Assembly (NCBI GenBank): GCA_024233115.1 | Contig: JACKQB010000003.1 | Coordinates: forward strand, 496,001 to 560,000 | DNA length: 64,000 nt | Direction of reading: 5' to 3' | From: Akkermansiaceae bacterium | GTDB lineage: Bacteria; Verrucomicrobiota; Verrucomicrobiia; Verrucomicrobiales; Akkermansiaceae | Shown: positions 18,542-27,688 of the stretch, piece after piece | Layout of the letters: each line of letters starts with the position of its first letter | Position numbering within the stretch: position 1 is the stretch's first letter | Made by a program: the position numbers and the translations under genes | The notes under the pieces: generated by a model | Databases searched by the model: none | Told to the model about the DNA's origin: nothing | What the model saw: only the letters and a program-made list of their open reading frames with translations

Positions 18542-19529
18542 CGTGGTTCCTTTCCATCCGTTTGCCAACCCTGCGCCCGGAAAACGCAAGGTAGAGAATG
18601 ACCAGCACCCACAGGCTGATGCCCGTTGTGTATTTTACCATCGGCGCAAGTGCGCGGGCCGACCAAAAACCTTCGATCGCAGCAGCCACGAAGGTCATCA
18701 AGGCGGCACCGTAAATCAAGGGGAGCGATTTTTTCCCCGCATCCATCAGCGACCGTCCGATGGTTTTTCTGCCGGGATGGAGCACCCCCAGACCTATCCG
18801 CAGTCCGGCCATACCGGCGATGACCATGGCAATCAACTCGAAGGACGAGTGACCCGCCACAAAGGTATAAAAAGCCTCCTTACTGCATGCCACATGGATA
18901 TAGGCGATCACCGCGCCAAAAAACACCCCGTTGTAAACCAGGAAAAAAAGACTGCCGAGACAAGCCAGTATCCCGCCCGCGAAAATCCGGAAATCAATCC
19001 CGATGTTGTTCCAGATATAGTGGCAAAACATCATGAAGTTCGAGCCGTATTCTTCTCGCAGGTTGGCGATCTGGTCCTCCTCGCTGCCATACATCATATC
19101 GAGCTGGGACATCATCTCAGGCCCTAACACCGCCTCGACCCAGGAAAAATCCGGCCAGTAAAACCCAGCCAGCGCGACCCCTGCCAGTGGCAGGACGAAG
19201 CTCAGCGTAGCCACGATCAGCAGCCTCCACTCCGCCCGCACTGCGACAGGAAAATCAACCGCGACAAAACGCAGCAACCTCCCCCAGGTACCACCAGCCC
19301 GGCGGTGGATCAGCTTGTGCCCACGGATGACGAGCACGTTGAGACGCTCATTCATCGGCATGCCATACATCCGGTGCCGGGCCAGGGCGAGGTCGGTGCA
19401 AATCTCTCGGAACATCTTCGGAAGTCGCGAGACATCCAGGCCCTGGACATTTTTCTCCAAAGCATTGACGGTCTGCTCATACTCCCCCCAACGGGATGCG
19501 TTTCTCTGTTCAAATTCCTTTCCCTGCAT
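18531..19529 (-). CDS. SpoIIM-family (stage II sporulation protein M) membrane protein
   Basis: A 332-residue protein. A soluble N-terminal helical part (EFEQRNASRWGEYEQTV, LARHRMYGMPMNERLN) precedes five or more membrane helices. The SpoIIM/DUF95 signature is visible in IWNNIGIDFRIFAGGIL, VYNGVFFGAVIAY and FVAGHSSFELIAMVIAGMAG. The organism need not sporulate: SpoIIM homologues of this type occur widely next to RDD and MoxR genes. It lies 13 bases after the RDD gene and overlaps the DUF4129 start by 11 bases. Confidence 0.88.
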   Translation of the reverse strand: MQGKEFEQRNASRWGEYEQTVNALEKNVQGLDVSRLPKMFREICTDLALARHRMYGMPMNERLNVLVIRGHKLIHRRAGGTWGRLLRFVAVDFPVAVRAEWRLLIVATLSFVLPLAGVALAGFYWPDFSWVEAVLGPEMMSQLDMMYGSEEDQIANLREEYGSNFMMFCHYIWNNIGIDFRIFAGGILACLGSLFFLVYNGVFFGAVIAYIHVACSKEAFYTFVAGHSSFELIAMVIAGMAGLRIGLGVLHPGRKTIGRSLMDAGKKSLPLIYGAALMTFVAAAIEGFWSARALAPMVKYTTGISLWVLVILYLAFSGRRVGKRMERNHDAA

Positions 19530-19542
19530 CCTCCTGTCTCCC

Positions 19543-20292
19543 CTAGTGTTTCTCCCCCAGCCAATGCGCCATTCCGAGCAGCCGCGTCATCCCCTCCTGC
19601 CCTTTGGCTCCTGTTAGTTCCTTGGCGTGGTCCGCCAGCTCAATCCGGCGGGCCTCCGACCACATACCGCCGCGTTCCTGGAACCCGGCCAAGGCAGCCT
19701 GCTCCTCGCGTGAAAGGGGAACCCCGGGTGCTACCGAATGCATCACCGGCGGCAGAGTCGCCATGTGCATGTTAGGCAGTCGGTCATACACCACCACGGT
19801 ATTGGCTAACAAATCCCCCAAGCGCTGGAAACGCTGCGTCAGCAAGGTGCTCAGCAAGCCGAAGCCATAACTGAAAACCGGCATCCCGTCCGCGAAACGC
19901 AGCATATTCCTTAAAAAGGCCTGGCCGAATGAAATCGGGGCACCCGAGGTATCGACCACCCGCAAGCCCATGACCCTTTTTCCGGGCGACGCCCCACGTT
20001 TCCCGGCTTCGAAGACGATGTAATAAAAAAACATCACAAAAAACATCATCAGCATCGAGAGCCCCGCCGATACGTTCCCGCCGATGATCAGTTCACCGAT
20101 TGAAAGCACAATCGCGCCAAGCAGCACAATACCTCCGCGGATCAGCAAATCCAACAAATACGCCAGGACACGCACATAGGGGCCAGCCATACGGAGATGG
20201 ATCTCCACACCCTCGGCAAGCTCAATGCTCTGCAGGGTATCGAGTCGTGGTTCTTGGCGTCCGTTCGTGCTGGTTGTGGTCGTGGGCATCAT
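19543..20292 (-). CDS. RDD-family membrane protein
   Basis: A 249-residue protein with the RDD domain (PF06271) in about residues 25-170. Conserved features include RVLAYLLDLLIRGG, a GKRGASPGKRVMGLRVVD loop and AFLRNMLRFADGMPV. The hydrophilic C-terminus (LPPVMHSVAPGVPLSREEQ) is cytoplasmic. It is the first gene of the six-gene minus-strand operon reaching to 13439. Some RDD proteins transport ions or osmolytes, but its role here is unknown. The 186 bases upstream, to the divergent PLD gene, should hold the operon promoter; none was pinpointed. Confidence 0.85.
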   Translation of the reverse strand: MMPTTTTSTNGRQEPRLDTLQSIELAEGVEIHLRMAGPYVRVLAYLLDLLIRGGIVLLGAIVLSIGELIIGGNVSAGLSMLMMFFVMFFYYIVFEAGKRGASPGKRVMGLRVVDTSGAPISFGQAFLRNMLRFADGMPVFSYGFGLLSTLLTQRFQRLGDLLANTVVVYDRLPNMHMATLPPVMHSVAPGVPLSREEQAALAGFQERGGMWSEARRIELADHAKELTGAKGQEGMTRLLGMAHWLGEKH

Positions 20293-20478
20293 CGGAAAAA
20301 CAACCCTAACAAGGAAAACACCCCGGAATGGTTGAATGAAAGGTCTGACCTGCCCACTTTAGCGATGATACCCAGCAGGTAAAGCGGGAATCCCTGCTCG
20401 TTGAAAGAATCTTGCTTCCTACCCATTCCACCAAACCAAGGCTTTCCAACAATACACATTCCGTTTAAAAACATAGAC

Positions 20479-21885
20479 ATGAAATGGCAGACCACATCCC
20501 TGATAATGTGTCTATCAACAACCTCATGCGGCATCCTCGGCACAGGAAGCTGGAAGGCACGACACCGCATCCGCCCGGTGGCCATGACCACCGAAGCCGT
20601 CCAGCGGATCCTTATCACAGGCACTGCCGTCACCGTTGTTAAAAACCCCATCTCCAGCACCTATAAGGGCCTTTGCACCCTCAAAAGCCGGAGCCGGATC
20701 GCAGCTGACCACTGGTTGCGGCACCTGCCCCGGGCCGAGCCAGAGGTCGATTCATCACTCACCGTCGAACAAGCACTCGACGCAGAAAAGTTTCCCAAGC
20801 CGATCCCTGGAAAAGTCGACTACTTCATCGACGGCTCGTTTTACACCGAGCTGCACCGGTCCGTCGGAGCGGCGACCAAGTACGTCGATACCCAGATTTT
20901 TTCATTTGATAATGATGACGTCGCGGCAGCCCACGCCGACCTATTGAAAAGGAAATCCAGCACCATCCGCTGCCGGGTGATGATGGATTACCTGGGCTCG
21001 GTAGCCAGCTGGTGGATAGAACCCGTCACCAGGATGGCCTCCGCCTACCCTCCGCCAGCGTCAATGATCGCCTACCTGCGCAAGGATGGTAACGTCAAGG
21101 TGAGGATTTCACGTAACCCCTGGCTCATTTCCGATCACACCAAACTCATCATTGTGGACGGCAAGGAGGCCTATCTGGGCGGGATGAATATTGGCCGGGA
21201 ATACCAATATGAGTGGCACGATATGATGGTCAGGGTGAAGGGGCCCATCGTCACCGCGATGCAAAACGGCTTTAACAAGGCATGGCATCTCCAGGGGCCG
21301 TTAGGCGATTGGGCGTATCCGTTTCACCGGCGGGCCCAGCCATACCGCACCACGCTGCGCAAGGGGGAAATCCCCATCCGCATGCTGAGGACGACCGCAT
21401 CGAACTCCCAGATCAATGACGCCCTGATCACCGCCATCAAAGTGAGTAAAAGGAGAATCTTTCTCCATGTTTCCTATATGACCTCCGACGAATTAATGCG
21501 TGAGCTGGTGAAGGCCCGAAAACGCGGAGTCGACGTCAGGATGATTTTCCCGGAAAAAAACGATAACAACCTGCTCAATACCAATAACAGGTCATGCGCC
21601 TACGATCTGATCAAGGTCGGGGCGAAAGTCTGGTTGTATCCGTCGTCCTCGCACACCAAGGCGGTTGTTGTCGACGACTGGGCCTGTGTTGGCTCGGCCA
21701 ATCTTGACGCTCTCAGCCTGTGGATCAATGGTGAGCTGAACATCGCGTTTTCCGACAAGGACAGCGTTGACCGGCTGCTGAGGGAGTTGTTTTTCAAAGA
21801 CTTCAGAAAATCGAAGCGCCTGACCCTGAAAGACGTGGAGCACTGGGGGGGCTCGCCGCTTGAGTTTGTTGCGGACCAGTTGTAA
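20479..21885 (+). CDS. Phospholipase D-family (cardiolipin synthase-like) lipoprotein
   Basis: A 468-residue protein with two HKD motifs: HTKLIIVD (H220, K222, D227) and HTKAVVVD (H392, K394, D399), each followed by the GGMN or GSAN element. This arrangement fits cardiolipin synthase or PLD-type phosphatidyl transferases. The N-terminus MKWQTTSLIMCLSTTSCG carries a lipobox (TTSC), so the enzyme is probably membrane-tethered and faces the periplasm, unlike classical ClsA with two helices. ATG at 20479 is preferred; an upstream in-frame start at 20401 lacks a signal. It is followed by a GC-rich hairpin. Confidence 0.88.
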   Translation: MKWQTTSLIMCLSTTSCGILGTGSWKARHRIRPVAMTTEAVQRILITGTAVTVVKNPISSTYKGLCTLKSRSRIAADHWLRHLPRAEPEVDSSLTVEQALDAEKFPKPIPGKVDYFIDGSFYTELHRSVGAATKYVDTQIFSFDNDDVAAAHADLLKRKSSTIRCRVMMDYLGSVASWWIEPVTRMASAYPPPASMIAYLRKDGNVKVRISRNPWLISDHTKLIIVDGKEAYLGGMNIGREYQYEWHDMMVRVKGPIVTAMQNGFNKAWHLQGPLGDWAYPFHRRAQPYRTTLRKGEIPIRMLRTTASNSQINDALITAIKVSKRRIFLHVSYMTSDELMRELVKARKRGVDVRMIFPEKNDNNLLNTNNRSCAYDLIKVGAKVWLYPSSSHTKAVVVDDWACVGSANLDALSLWINGELNIAFSDKDSVDRLLRELFFKDFRKSKRLTLKDVEHWGGSPLEFVADQL

Positions 21886-22409
21886 CCGGCCACCCCGGCA
21901 TCATGGGGAAGCTCCGGGCCGGTCATGAAAACACCCCGCCGCCATGTACGGGCAACGGGGTGCTATCAAACAACTAAGTAAAATGAAAACCGATGCGCTG
22001 CCGGTTGGCGGGTCACCGGGAATCGGGATCGAAACTGCAGTGACCGCGCAGGAAATACTTCGTCGCCACTTTAACTGTGAAGCCCACCTGCGATAGCTCT
22101 TTTTACTTGGTTAAATTCTCCTAGTTATCAGTGCTTGTCGGCCTGTACACACCTCCCAATTATTGATGTTGCCTTGTTTTCCAGCAACCCGTCTTTCACC
22201 AGACATTCTGGAAACCCTTGAAAAACAAAGGATAACCCAAGCCGCTTGCCTCCCTGGAAAACCCGTACAACCGGTCACAGAACATGAATCTCAATGAAGC
22301 CGGAACATCCACCTCTTCACAGCTTCCCGCCGAAAAAACCAACGGTTAAGCAAGGTGAAAAATATGGTTTGTCTCGATAAGCTGCAAAAGCACCACCACC
22401 CGGGTGGCA
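21886..22409. other. Gene-free stretch with hairpins and one tiny ORF
   Basis: About 520 bases between convergent genes. A GC-rich hairpin (ACCGGCC...GGCCGGT, about 21887-21924) follows the PLD stop, then a CACCCCG/CGGGGTG stem (about 21931-21963). Neither has a clear U-tract. A 21-codon ORF at 22284-22349 (MNLNEAGTSTSSQL...) ends in TAA; nothing supports its expression. No RNA family or coding gene was recognised. Confidence 0.4.
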
Positions 22410-23072
22410 TTACCCCAGGGTGTTGATTTGATAGATGGTGCATTTCACTCCATGGCTGCCTTTTTGTTCTGTCCGCGTCACCCGGGTTCCCAGCGCCTGC
22501 TCGATCATTCTGGTTTCCATCAACAAAAGCCCTGGATAACGTTTGAAAATTGCGTGTAAGGGATGGTGATACTCCTCGATGGTGAATCCGGACTCCGCCG
22601 AGTAATGACAGTGGCAGAAGTGCCCCGACTTCACCCTCGCGTCTGCGAAGCGGGTGGCTTTTTCCACCAGTGATTTCCCGAACCTAACCGACTTCAACCA
22701 CTCGTCGCGTTGTTTTTCAAAGTAGTGATAGAGCAGCTTTTCCGGTGCCGTCTCACCAAAGGTCGCCTTCACCCCCTCGAGCAGCGCCAGGACGAGTTCC
22801 ACGCCACCGCTGGGGAAAAGAGGGTCACACTTGCTGGTCAGCTTGTAGAGCTTTTGAGGTCGACCCACCTGGACCCTGGGGACCCGCCACACCTTGAGAT
22901 AACCTTGCTCCTCAAGCCTGATGCAGTGCTGCTTGACCCCCATGTAGCTCATATCGAGCAGCTTCGCCAGATCGGGTATCGCCAATCCACCGGAACGTTT
23001 CAATTCACCGATGATACCAAGGCAGCTTGGTCGGGAAATATCGCGCAGAGCTTCGGAAAACATCGGGGACAT
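22410..23072 (-). CDS. SufR-like helix-turn-helix regulator with C-terminal Cys/His motif
   Basis: A 220-residue regulator. An N-terminal winged HTH (IPDLAKLLDMSYMGVKQHCI, then a VGRPQKLYKLT wing) is followed by a dimer/sensor half containing CHCHYSAESGF, EEYHHPLHAIFKRYPGL and a final VKCTIYQI. The spacing mirrors the Fe-S ligand region of SufR (CNCPF ... CPI ... C), except that one cysteine position is occupied by His (EEYHHPL). An Fe-S or metal-sensing repressor is therefore likely, but sensing is unproven. The gene is divergent from the radical SAM gene (127 bases apart), which it may control. Confidence 0.72.
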   Translation of the reverse strand: MSPMFSEALRDISRPSCLGIIGELKRSGGLAIPDLAKLLDMSYMGVKQHCIRLEEQGYLKVWRVPRVQVGRPQKLYKLTSKCDPLFPSGGVELVLALLEGVKATFGETAPEKLLYHYFEKQRDEWLKSVRFGKSLVEKATRFADARVKSGHFCHCHYSAESGFTIEEYHHPLHAIFKRYPGLLLMETRMIEQALGTRVTRTEQKGSHGVKCTIYQINTLG

Positions 23073-23199
23073 CCTAGATCCATATTTTCAAACTCCAAAC
23101 CTCAAATGTAGAAATCCACCGGATTTATCAAGCCATCCGCATGACATTGTTAGGTGACTATTTTTGACAAACAGGGATTTGCCCCTAAACTCAGCGAAG

Positions 23200-24363
23200 A
23201 TGTCAGACATACCAACCATCAAGTTCCAATCCCACGCCCCCGGTGACTGGCCTGACCAGAGTCCCGCCGACTGGGATGATGCGAAATGGCAGCTCAAGAA
23301 CCGGATTACCTCCCTCGCCGTGCTTGAACAACATCTTGAGCTCACCGAGGAGGAGCGTGCAGGGGTATTACTCTCCGGCAACAAGCTGGCCATGGCGATC
23401 ACACCCCACTTTTTCAACCTGATTGATAAAACCGATCCGCACTGCCCGATCCGCCGCCAGATGATCCCGCGCATCGAGGAAACGCTGACCGACCCGCTGG
23501 AAATGAGCGATCCCTGTGGCGAGGACAGCCACATGCCCGTGCCCGGACTCGTGCACCGCTACCCGGACCGGGTCCTGTTTCTTGTGACCGACCGCTGCGC
23601 CGCCTACTGTCGCTACTGCACCCGGAGCCGGGTGGTGTCAGGTGTGTCGGAACAAAAACTCGAGACCCAATGGGAAGCCGCCTTCGAATACCTGGAACAT
23701 ACGCCAGGCGTCCGCGATGTGCTGATTTCCGGGGGCGACGCCCTGCTTTTCTCCGATGCCCGGCTCGAAAAAATCCTCTCCCGCCTGCACGCCATCCCAC
23801 ATATTCAATACATCCGCATCGGGACACGCATCCCCATTTTCCTGCCCCAGCGAATCACCCCCGCGCTCTGTGATATGCTCAGGAAATACCATCCGCTCTT
23901 TATTTCCATCCACTCAAACCACCCCAAGGAGTTGACCACCGAAGTCCGCGACGCCCTCGGCCGGCTCGCCGATGCCGGTATCCCGATGGGTAACCAGTCG
24001 GTGCTCTTGAACGGTGTCAACGACAGCGTGGAGGTGCAGAAAGAACTCGTGCACAAGCTGCTGATGTGTCGCGTACGCCCATACTACCTCTACCAATGCG
24101 ACCTGATCCAAGGCTCGGCACACTTGAGAACCAGTATCGAAAAGGGCATCGAGATTATCGAAGGGCTGCGTGGCCATACCAGTGGCTACGCCATTCCCCA
24201 GTATGTCATCGACGGCCCCGGTGGCGGTGGGAAAATCCCCATCAATCCTGACTACGTCGTCAAACACAGCGACGGGGGCATCACGCTTCGCAACTACGAG
24301 GGAAAACAGTTCTATTACCCCGACCAGGCACCAGTTTCGAGTCCTCTCCAAGGCCTGGACTAG
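23200..24363 (+). CDS. KamA-family radical SAM protein (lysine 2,3-aminomutase-like)
   Basis: A 387-residue radical SAM/PLP enzyme. The [4Fe-4S] motif CxxxCxxC is at C133, C137 and C140 (DRCAAYCRYCTRS), preceded by HRYPDRVLFLVTD. The SGGDAL SAM-binding element, the IRIGTRIP strand and the PLP-lysine region GPGGGGKIPI near the C-terminus match lysine 2,3-aminomutases. Candidate roles are beta-lysine formation (osmolyte, with AblB) or EF-P modification (EpmB-like). Neither an acetyltransferase nor efp/epmA is adjacent. ATG at 23200 is preferred over an upstream TTG at 23164. Divergent from the SufR-like regulator. Confidence 0.85.
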   Translation: MSDIPTIKFQSHAPGDWPDQSPADWDDAKWQLKNRITSLAVLEQHLELTEEERAGVLLSGNKLAMAITPHFFNLIDKTDPHCPIRRQMIPRIEETLTDPLEMSDPCGEDSHMPVPGLVHRYPDRVLFLVTDRCAAYCRYCTRSRVVSGVSEQKLETQWEAAFEYLEHTPGVRDVLISGGDALLFSDARLEKILSRLHAIPHIQYIRIGTRIPIFLPQRITPALCDMLRKYHPLFISIHSNHPKELTTEVRDALGRLADAGIPMGNQSVLLNGVNDSVEVQKELVHKLLMCRVRPYYLYQCDLIQGSAHLRTSIEKGIEIIEGLRGHTSGYAIPQYVIDGPGGGGKIPINPDYVVKHSDGGITLRNYEGKQFYYPDQAPVSSPLQGLD

Positions 24364-24470
24364 CTTCCGTGCATGACAATTGTGAAAAAATACCTGTTTT
24401 TTTACGCGATGGCTTGACCTTGATGCCAGTTTATGGCTTTTTGCGCCCGCGCCAATTGGCGACAAACAGT

Positions 24471-24547
<77 letters not shown>

Positions 24548-24615
24548 TTTTTTCCCGCGTTGTTCTCCCATTTTTCACCGCCCCCATACCGCCACGAAGC
24601 TGACGGGGCACTATC

Positions 24616-24693
<78 letters not shown>

Positions 24694-24710
24694 CCCTTCG
24701 CATGAAGCTT

Positions 24711-24866
24711 CGGGTGGCACGGCCACCATGTACTTTACGCGTGAGGTAGGTCTTTAAGGATGAGAACGCAGTGCGTGTATCACGCGATCCCTCCAATCGG
24801 AAATCCGGAGGAGGATTTCCGCATCCTGGCACAGACCGAGCGGGCGAGGTCAATCCTGTCACCCCG
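24711..24866 (+). repeat. tRNA-Pro 3'-end partial duplication and hairpins
   Basis: Bases 24852-24866 repeat the last 15 bases of the tRNA-Pro body (AATCCTGTCACCCCG). Between them lie two clean hairpins: GGTGGC-ACG-GCCACC (24711-24725) and GGAAATCC-GGAGGA-GGATTTCC (24799-24820). The pattern could be a degenerate attachment-site scar downstream of a tRNA gene. No integrase is present. Confidence 0.45.
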
Positions 24867-24877
24867 GTTTGTTGCCC

Positions 24878-26173
24878 TTAGCGCACGCGGAATGGAAAAT
24901 TCTCGGCGCTTGCCGCTCCATGACCGTCCCGGACGACAAGAAACAACCGGTATTCCCCGGCTTTCGCAGGCGCCTTGAAGTGCCAACGCCCGTCACCAGT
25001 CGAACTGACCTTGATTGGAGTTTCAGGTGGTACGGCCTCGGCGTCACCACCTGCCTTGTGGTCGGTCGACTCCCCGGCGATTTTCCATTCATAGCTTAAT
25101 GCCGCCCCTTCGTGGTCACTCGCCTTCATCGCTACGTGTACGGTCGAACCGGGATCGACGGTTTTCTGCTCGGCAGTCGAGCTAAACAACTCAACACGGG
25201 GGCACCGGTTTTTGGGCCACTTTCCGGTCCAGGCTTTTGCCATCGCATCCACGGGGGGCAGTTTTTCCCCCGACTTGAGAAACATACCATACCATGTCGA
25301 TGTCCGCTCCTGCTTCTGTCCCCAGAGAAAGGCAAACGACCCCACACACAAGCCCCCGGATGCCTCCACCACATGCTGATGGACGGCATAGTACTTGGCG
25401 GCTTTCTGTCGACTACTGGGTTCGATCGGCGCTTTCCAAGCGGTCTGGGCCACCTCCCAATGCCCCATCGGTCCGAACTCACTGAGGATAAACGGCTTTT
25501 CCCATCCTGCCTGTTTCACCGCTTGACCCGATCCGGAGGCAGCGGCGTAGGCATTGATGCCGATGATATCAATGCTTGGACAGTGGGTTTTGATACCTTT
25601 CACTTTGTCGGCCGACGCCCCCGCAATGACCGTCATGATAAGGCGTGAGGGGTCTTCTTTTTTGACGATTTTTGCCAACTCCTCGAGTTCCTTCCAAATC
25701 TGTATACCCTTGCCGTCACTCATCGGACCTTCCATCTCGTTACCGAGCCCCCAGAATCCGATGGTAGGCTCGTGTTTCCACCTGGCGACATCCTTGCGGA
25801 TTTTTTCACGTTGTTGCGTAACGCGCCGCTGATCCCCGTAATCAAAACCATGCCGTTCATGCTCAACCCATATTCCGGCGGCGATCAGCAACTTATGGCT
25901 CCGTGCCCTGTCCACCAGCGTCTTGCCGTCAACTTTTTCTACGAGCGACTCGATCCCCCAGGTGCGGATCATGTTGCCTCCCGACTCCACCAAGACATCC
26001 AGATGCTGCTGACCGCCCGCGCCGCGTACGAAAAAGGGTTTGCCATCGTATTCCAGTTGCCAAGCACCTTCAGCCGTCTGCTTCATACTGACGCGATGGG
26101 GCTCGGCCGCGCTGAGTAGCGTGACCGAACCGATCAAGGCCAAACCAAGACTGGAACAAGTGGATAGGTTCAT
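24878..26173 (-). CDS. Secreted glycoside hydrolase (clan GH-A-like TIM barrel) with C-terminal Ig/PKD-like domain
   Basis: A 431-residue protein with signal peptide (MNLSTCSSLGLALIGSVTLL, cleavage near LSAAEP). The barrel starts with FFVRGAGGQQHLDVL and contains GNMIRTWG. The acid/base glutamate is in FWGLGNEMEGP and the nucleophile in FILSEFGPMGHWE, as in clan GH-A (GH2/GH5-like) enzymes. The last ~100 residues (VDPGSTVHVAMKASDHEGA ... ) look like a PKD or Ig-type module. Probably acts on external polysaccharide; the substrate is not predictable. ATG at 26173 is chosen because the signal peptide starts there. Confidence 0.8.
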   Translation of the reverse strand: MNLSTCSSLGLALIGSVTLLSAAEPHRVSMKQTAEGAWQLEYDGKPFFVRGAGGQQHLDVLVESGGNMIRTWGIESLVEKVDGKTLVDRARSHKLLIAAGIWVEHERHGFDYGDQRRVTQQREKIRKDVARWKHEPTIGFWGLGNEMEGPMSDGKGIQIWKELEELAKIVKKEDPSRLIMTVIAGASADKVKGIKTHCPSIDIIGINAYAAASGSGQAVKQAGWEKPFILSEFGPMGHWEVAQTAWKAPIEPSSRQKAAKYYAVHQHVVEASGGLCVGSFAFLWGQKQERTSTWYGMFLKSGEKLPPVDAMAKAWTGKWPKNRCPRVELFSSTAEQKTVDPGSTVHVAMKASDHEGAALSYEWKIAGESTDHKAGGDAEAVPPETPIKVSSTGDGRWHFKAPAKAGEYRLFLVVRDGHGAASAENFPFRVR

Positions 26174-26376
26174 GGGTTTTGTGGGATGGTAATCTGCCCA
26201 GCGACGGTCGACCCCGCTTTGCATGGCTAGTATTCGTATACCCCCATCTTGTTTGCATGGACATTCATTTTTAGTTGTTCAGTCTGGGTTTTTGCCAAGC
26301 AAGGCCAGAAGTGCACAACCGCAGTATCGCCACGCTATCGCGAATTCCACCAGCCCCAAATCCCCGGTACACCCAT

Positions 26377-26400
26377 GAGGATTCGAATCCCTCGGGGTGG
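26377..26400 (+). other. tRNA T-arm-like fragment
   Basis: GAGGATTCGAATCCCTCGGGG resembles a tRNA T-arm plus 3' acceptor strand, but the rest of the cloverleaf is missing. It may be a tRNA remnant, or chance similarity around the palindrome GGATTCGAATCC. It lies in a 299-base gap (26174-26472) where nothing else was recognised. Confidence 0.25.
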
Positions 26401-26472
26401 TGCTTTGATCTTTTTGTGGTGCCTGCGATTCATGGTCGACATTGCTTCATCCGTCGGTAATGATCCCAGACC

Positions 26473-27216
26473 ATGGGTGCTCACTCCGTCCAAGCAGCTC
26501 AGGACACCGCACTGGTGATCTGGACATTCCTGCCCGGCCTTCATGGCACGGATGAGTTGTATGGTGCCCTGCGCGATTGCCTTCCCGACGATATTCAAGC
26601 CGAGTTCGTCAATCTCCCCTCTTCGGGGAAACAGGACTACCATACGTTATGCGACTGGCTGGAGGAGGAACTGCCTGTGCTCCCGAAAGGAAAAAAGCGG
26701 ATCATCATCGGGGAATCGTTTTCCGGTCCACTGGCCATTCGCTTTGCAAGCCGGCGACTGGATGAGGTTGCGGGTATTGTCCTGGCGGCCACGTTCTGTG
26801 ATACGCCCCTCAACCCAGGGATTGCACTGCTGCCACTGCGTCCCCTGTTTATGGTCAAACCACCGCGCAAGGCACTGCTCCATTTCCTCATCGGTGACGA
26901 TGCCGGGGAAGCCGAAGTCGAGAAGCTCCAGGCTGTTGTCCAGTCGATCCCCTCGGCAACCCTCAGTAAACGGGTGCGGACCATCCTTGAGCTTCAGGAG
27001 CTGGACAACCCGAGCATCGGCGGGCTACCCATGCTGATCCTTCAGGCGAGCAGTGACAACCTGATCCCCTGGGAAGCACAAAGAACGCTGGAAGCATGTT
27101 ATCCGGACGCAAGCGCACACTGGATCGAATCGCCACACCTTCTGTTCCAACGTTGTCCGCAAGAATGCGCCACGCACTTGGTGAAATTTGCCGAGAGAAT
27201 CACCGCAGTAGCCTAG
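26473..27216 (+). CDS. Alpha/beta hydrolase
   Basis: A 247-residue cytoplasmic hydrolase without a signal peptide. It shows FLPGLHGT (oxyanion region), the nucleophile elbow IIGESFSG (Ser), an acid in LQASSDNLIP (Asp) and the catalytic histidine in IESPHLLFQR. It resembles MenH/BioH-like small serine hydrolases, but no menaquinone or biotin genes are adjacent, so the substrate is unknown. Its 3' end overlaps the convergent metallopeptidase-like gene by 17 bases. Confidence 0.82.
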   Translation: MGAHSVQAAQDTALVIWTFLPGLHGTDELYGALRDCLPDDIQAEFVNLPSSGKQDYHTLCDWLEEELPVLPKGKKRIIIGESFSGPLAIRFASRRLDEVAGIVLAATFCDTPLNPGIALLPLRPLFMVKPPRKALLHFLIGDDAGEAEVEKLQAVVQSIPSATLSKRVRTILELQELDNPSIGGLPMLILQASSDNLIPWEAQRTLEACYPDASAHWIESPHLLFQRCPQECATHLVKFAERITAVA

Positions 27217-27676
27217 CTGACTGCTCCCGTGCCTCGATTTCCCACGCCGCATGATAGTAGCCGTGCATCAAACATTGGTGGATGTACTCGACCATAAACC
27301 GCCACACCGAACCCGCCCGCTCGTACTGGAGCACATGCACCAGTTCATGGGCCATGAGTCCGGTTGCGTCAGCCACCCGGCGGGCGACATAGATTCCGTG
27401 CCCCAGGGTAATCCCATCCACTCCTGAGATACAGGCCTTGCTGCGTTTTTCCAAAATGGCCGACAAGTACCGCAGTGGGTTGGGCACGACGTCAACCGCC
27501 AGCACATAGGTGTCATCGATCAGCTCGACTCCGAGCTGACCGGCTATTTCCCGCTCACCCACAGACAGGGCGCGACCATCACGCCGGATGATGCGCTGGT
27601 GATGGATTACCCATGGAGCGGAAACACACGCCAACATCCATGCGACGATACGATATAACAGCGAACGCATTGCCAC
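27200..27676 (-). CDS. HExxH-containing putative membrane metallopeptidase
   Basis: A 158-residue protein beginning with one hydrophobic segment (LLYRIVAWMLACVSAPWVI), suggesting membrane anchoring or export. The motif LMAHELVHVLQYERAG supplies HELVH, a zincin-type site also seen in DUF4157-like domains. A downstream glutamate (AAWEIEAREQS) could be the third ligand. The family was not named with certainty. It lies 12 bases upstream of nothing on its own strand except OsmC further upstream (13-base gap), so the two may be co-transcribed. Convergent overlap with the hydrolase. Confidence 0.6.
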   Translation of the reverse strand: MAMRSLLYRIVAWMLACVSAPWVIHHQRIIRRDGRALSVGEREIAGQLGVELIDDTYVLAVDVVPNPLRYLSAILEKRSKACISGVDGITLGHGIYVARRVADATGLMAHELVHVLQYERAGSVWRFMVEYIHQCLMHGYYHAAWEIEAREQSARLLR

Positions 27677-27688
27677 CCCCTGACAGGC

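Noticed and set aside
20289..20660. Minus-strand 123-codon ORF overlapping the PLD gene 5' end and its upstream region
   Set aside because: It lies antisense to the PLD signal region, has no recognisable domain and no start context; treated as a shadow.
22284..22349. 21-codon ORF in the gap before the SufR-like gene
   Set aside because: Too short, with no conserved features or context; mentioned only as part of the gap description.
24852..26400. Possible integrative element between the tRNA-Pro 3' repeat and the T-arm-like fragment
   Set aside because: The enclosed gene looks like an ordinary secreted glycoside hydrolase; there is no integrase, and the two flanking fragments are not copies of each other.
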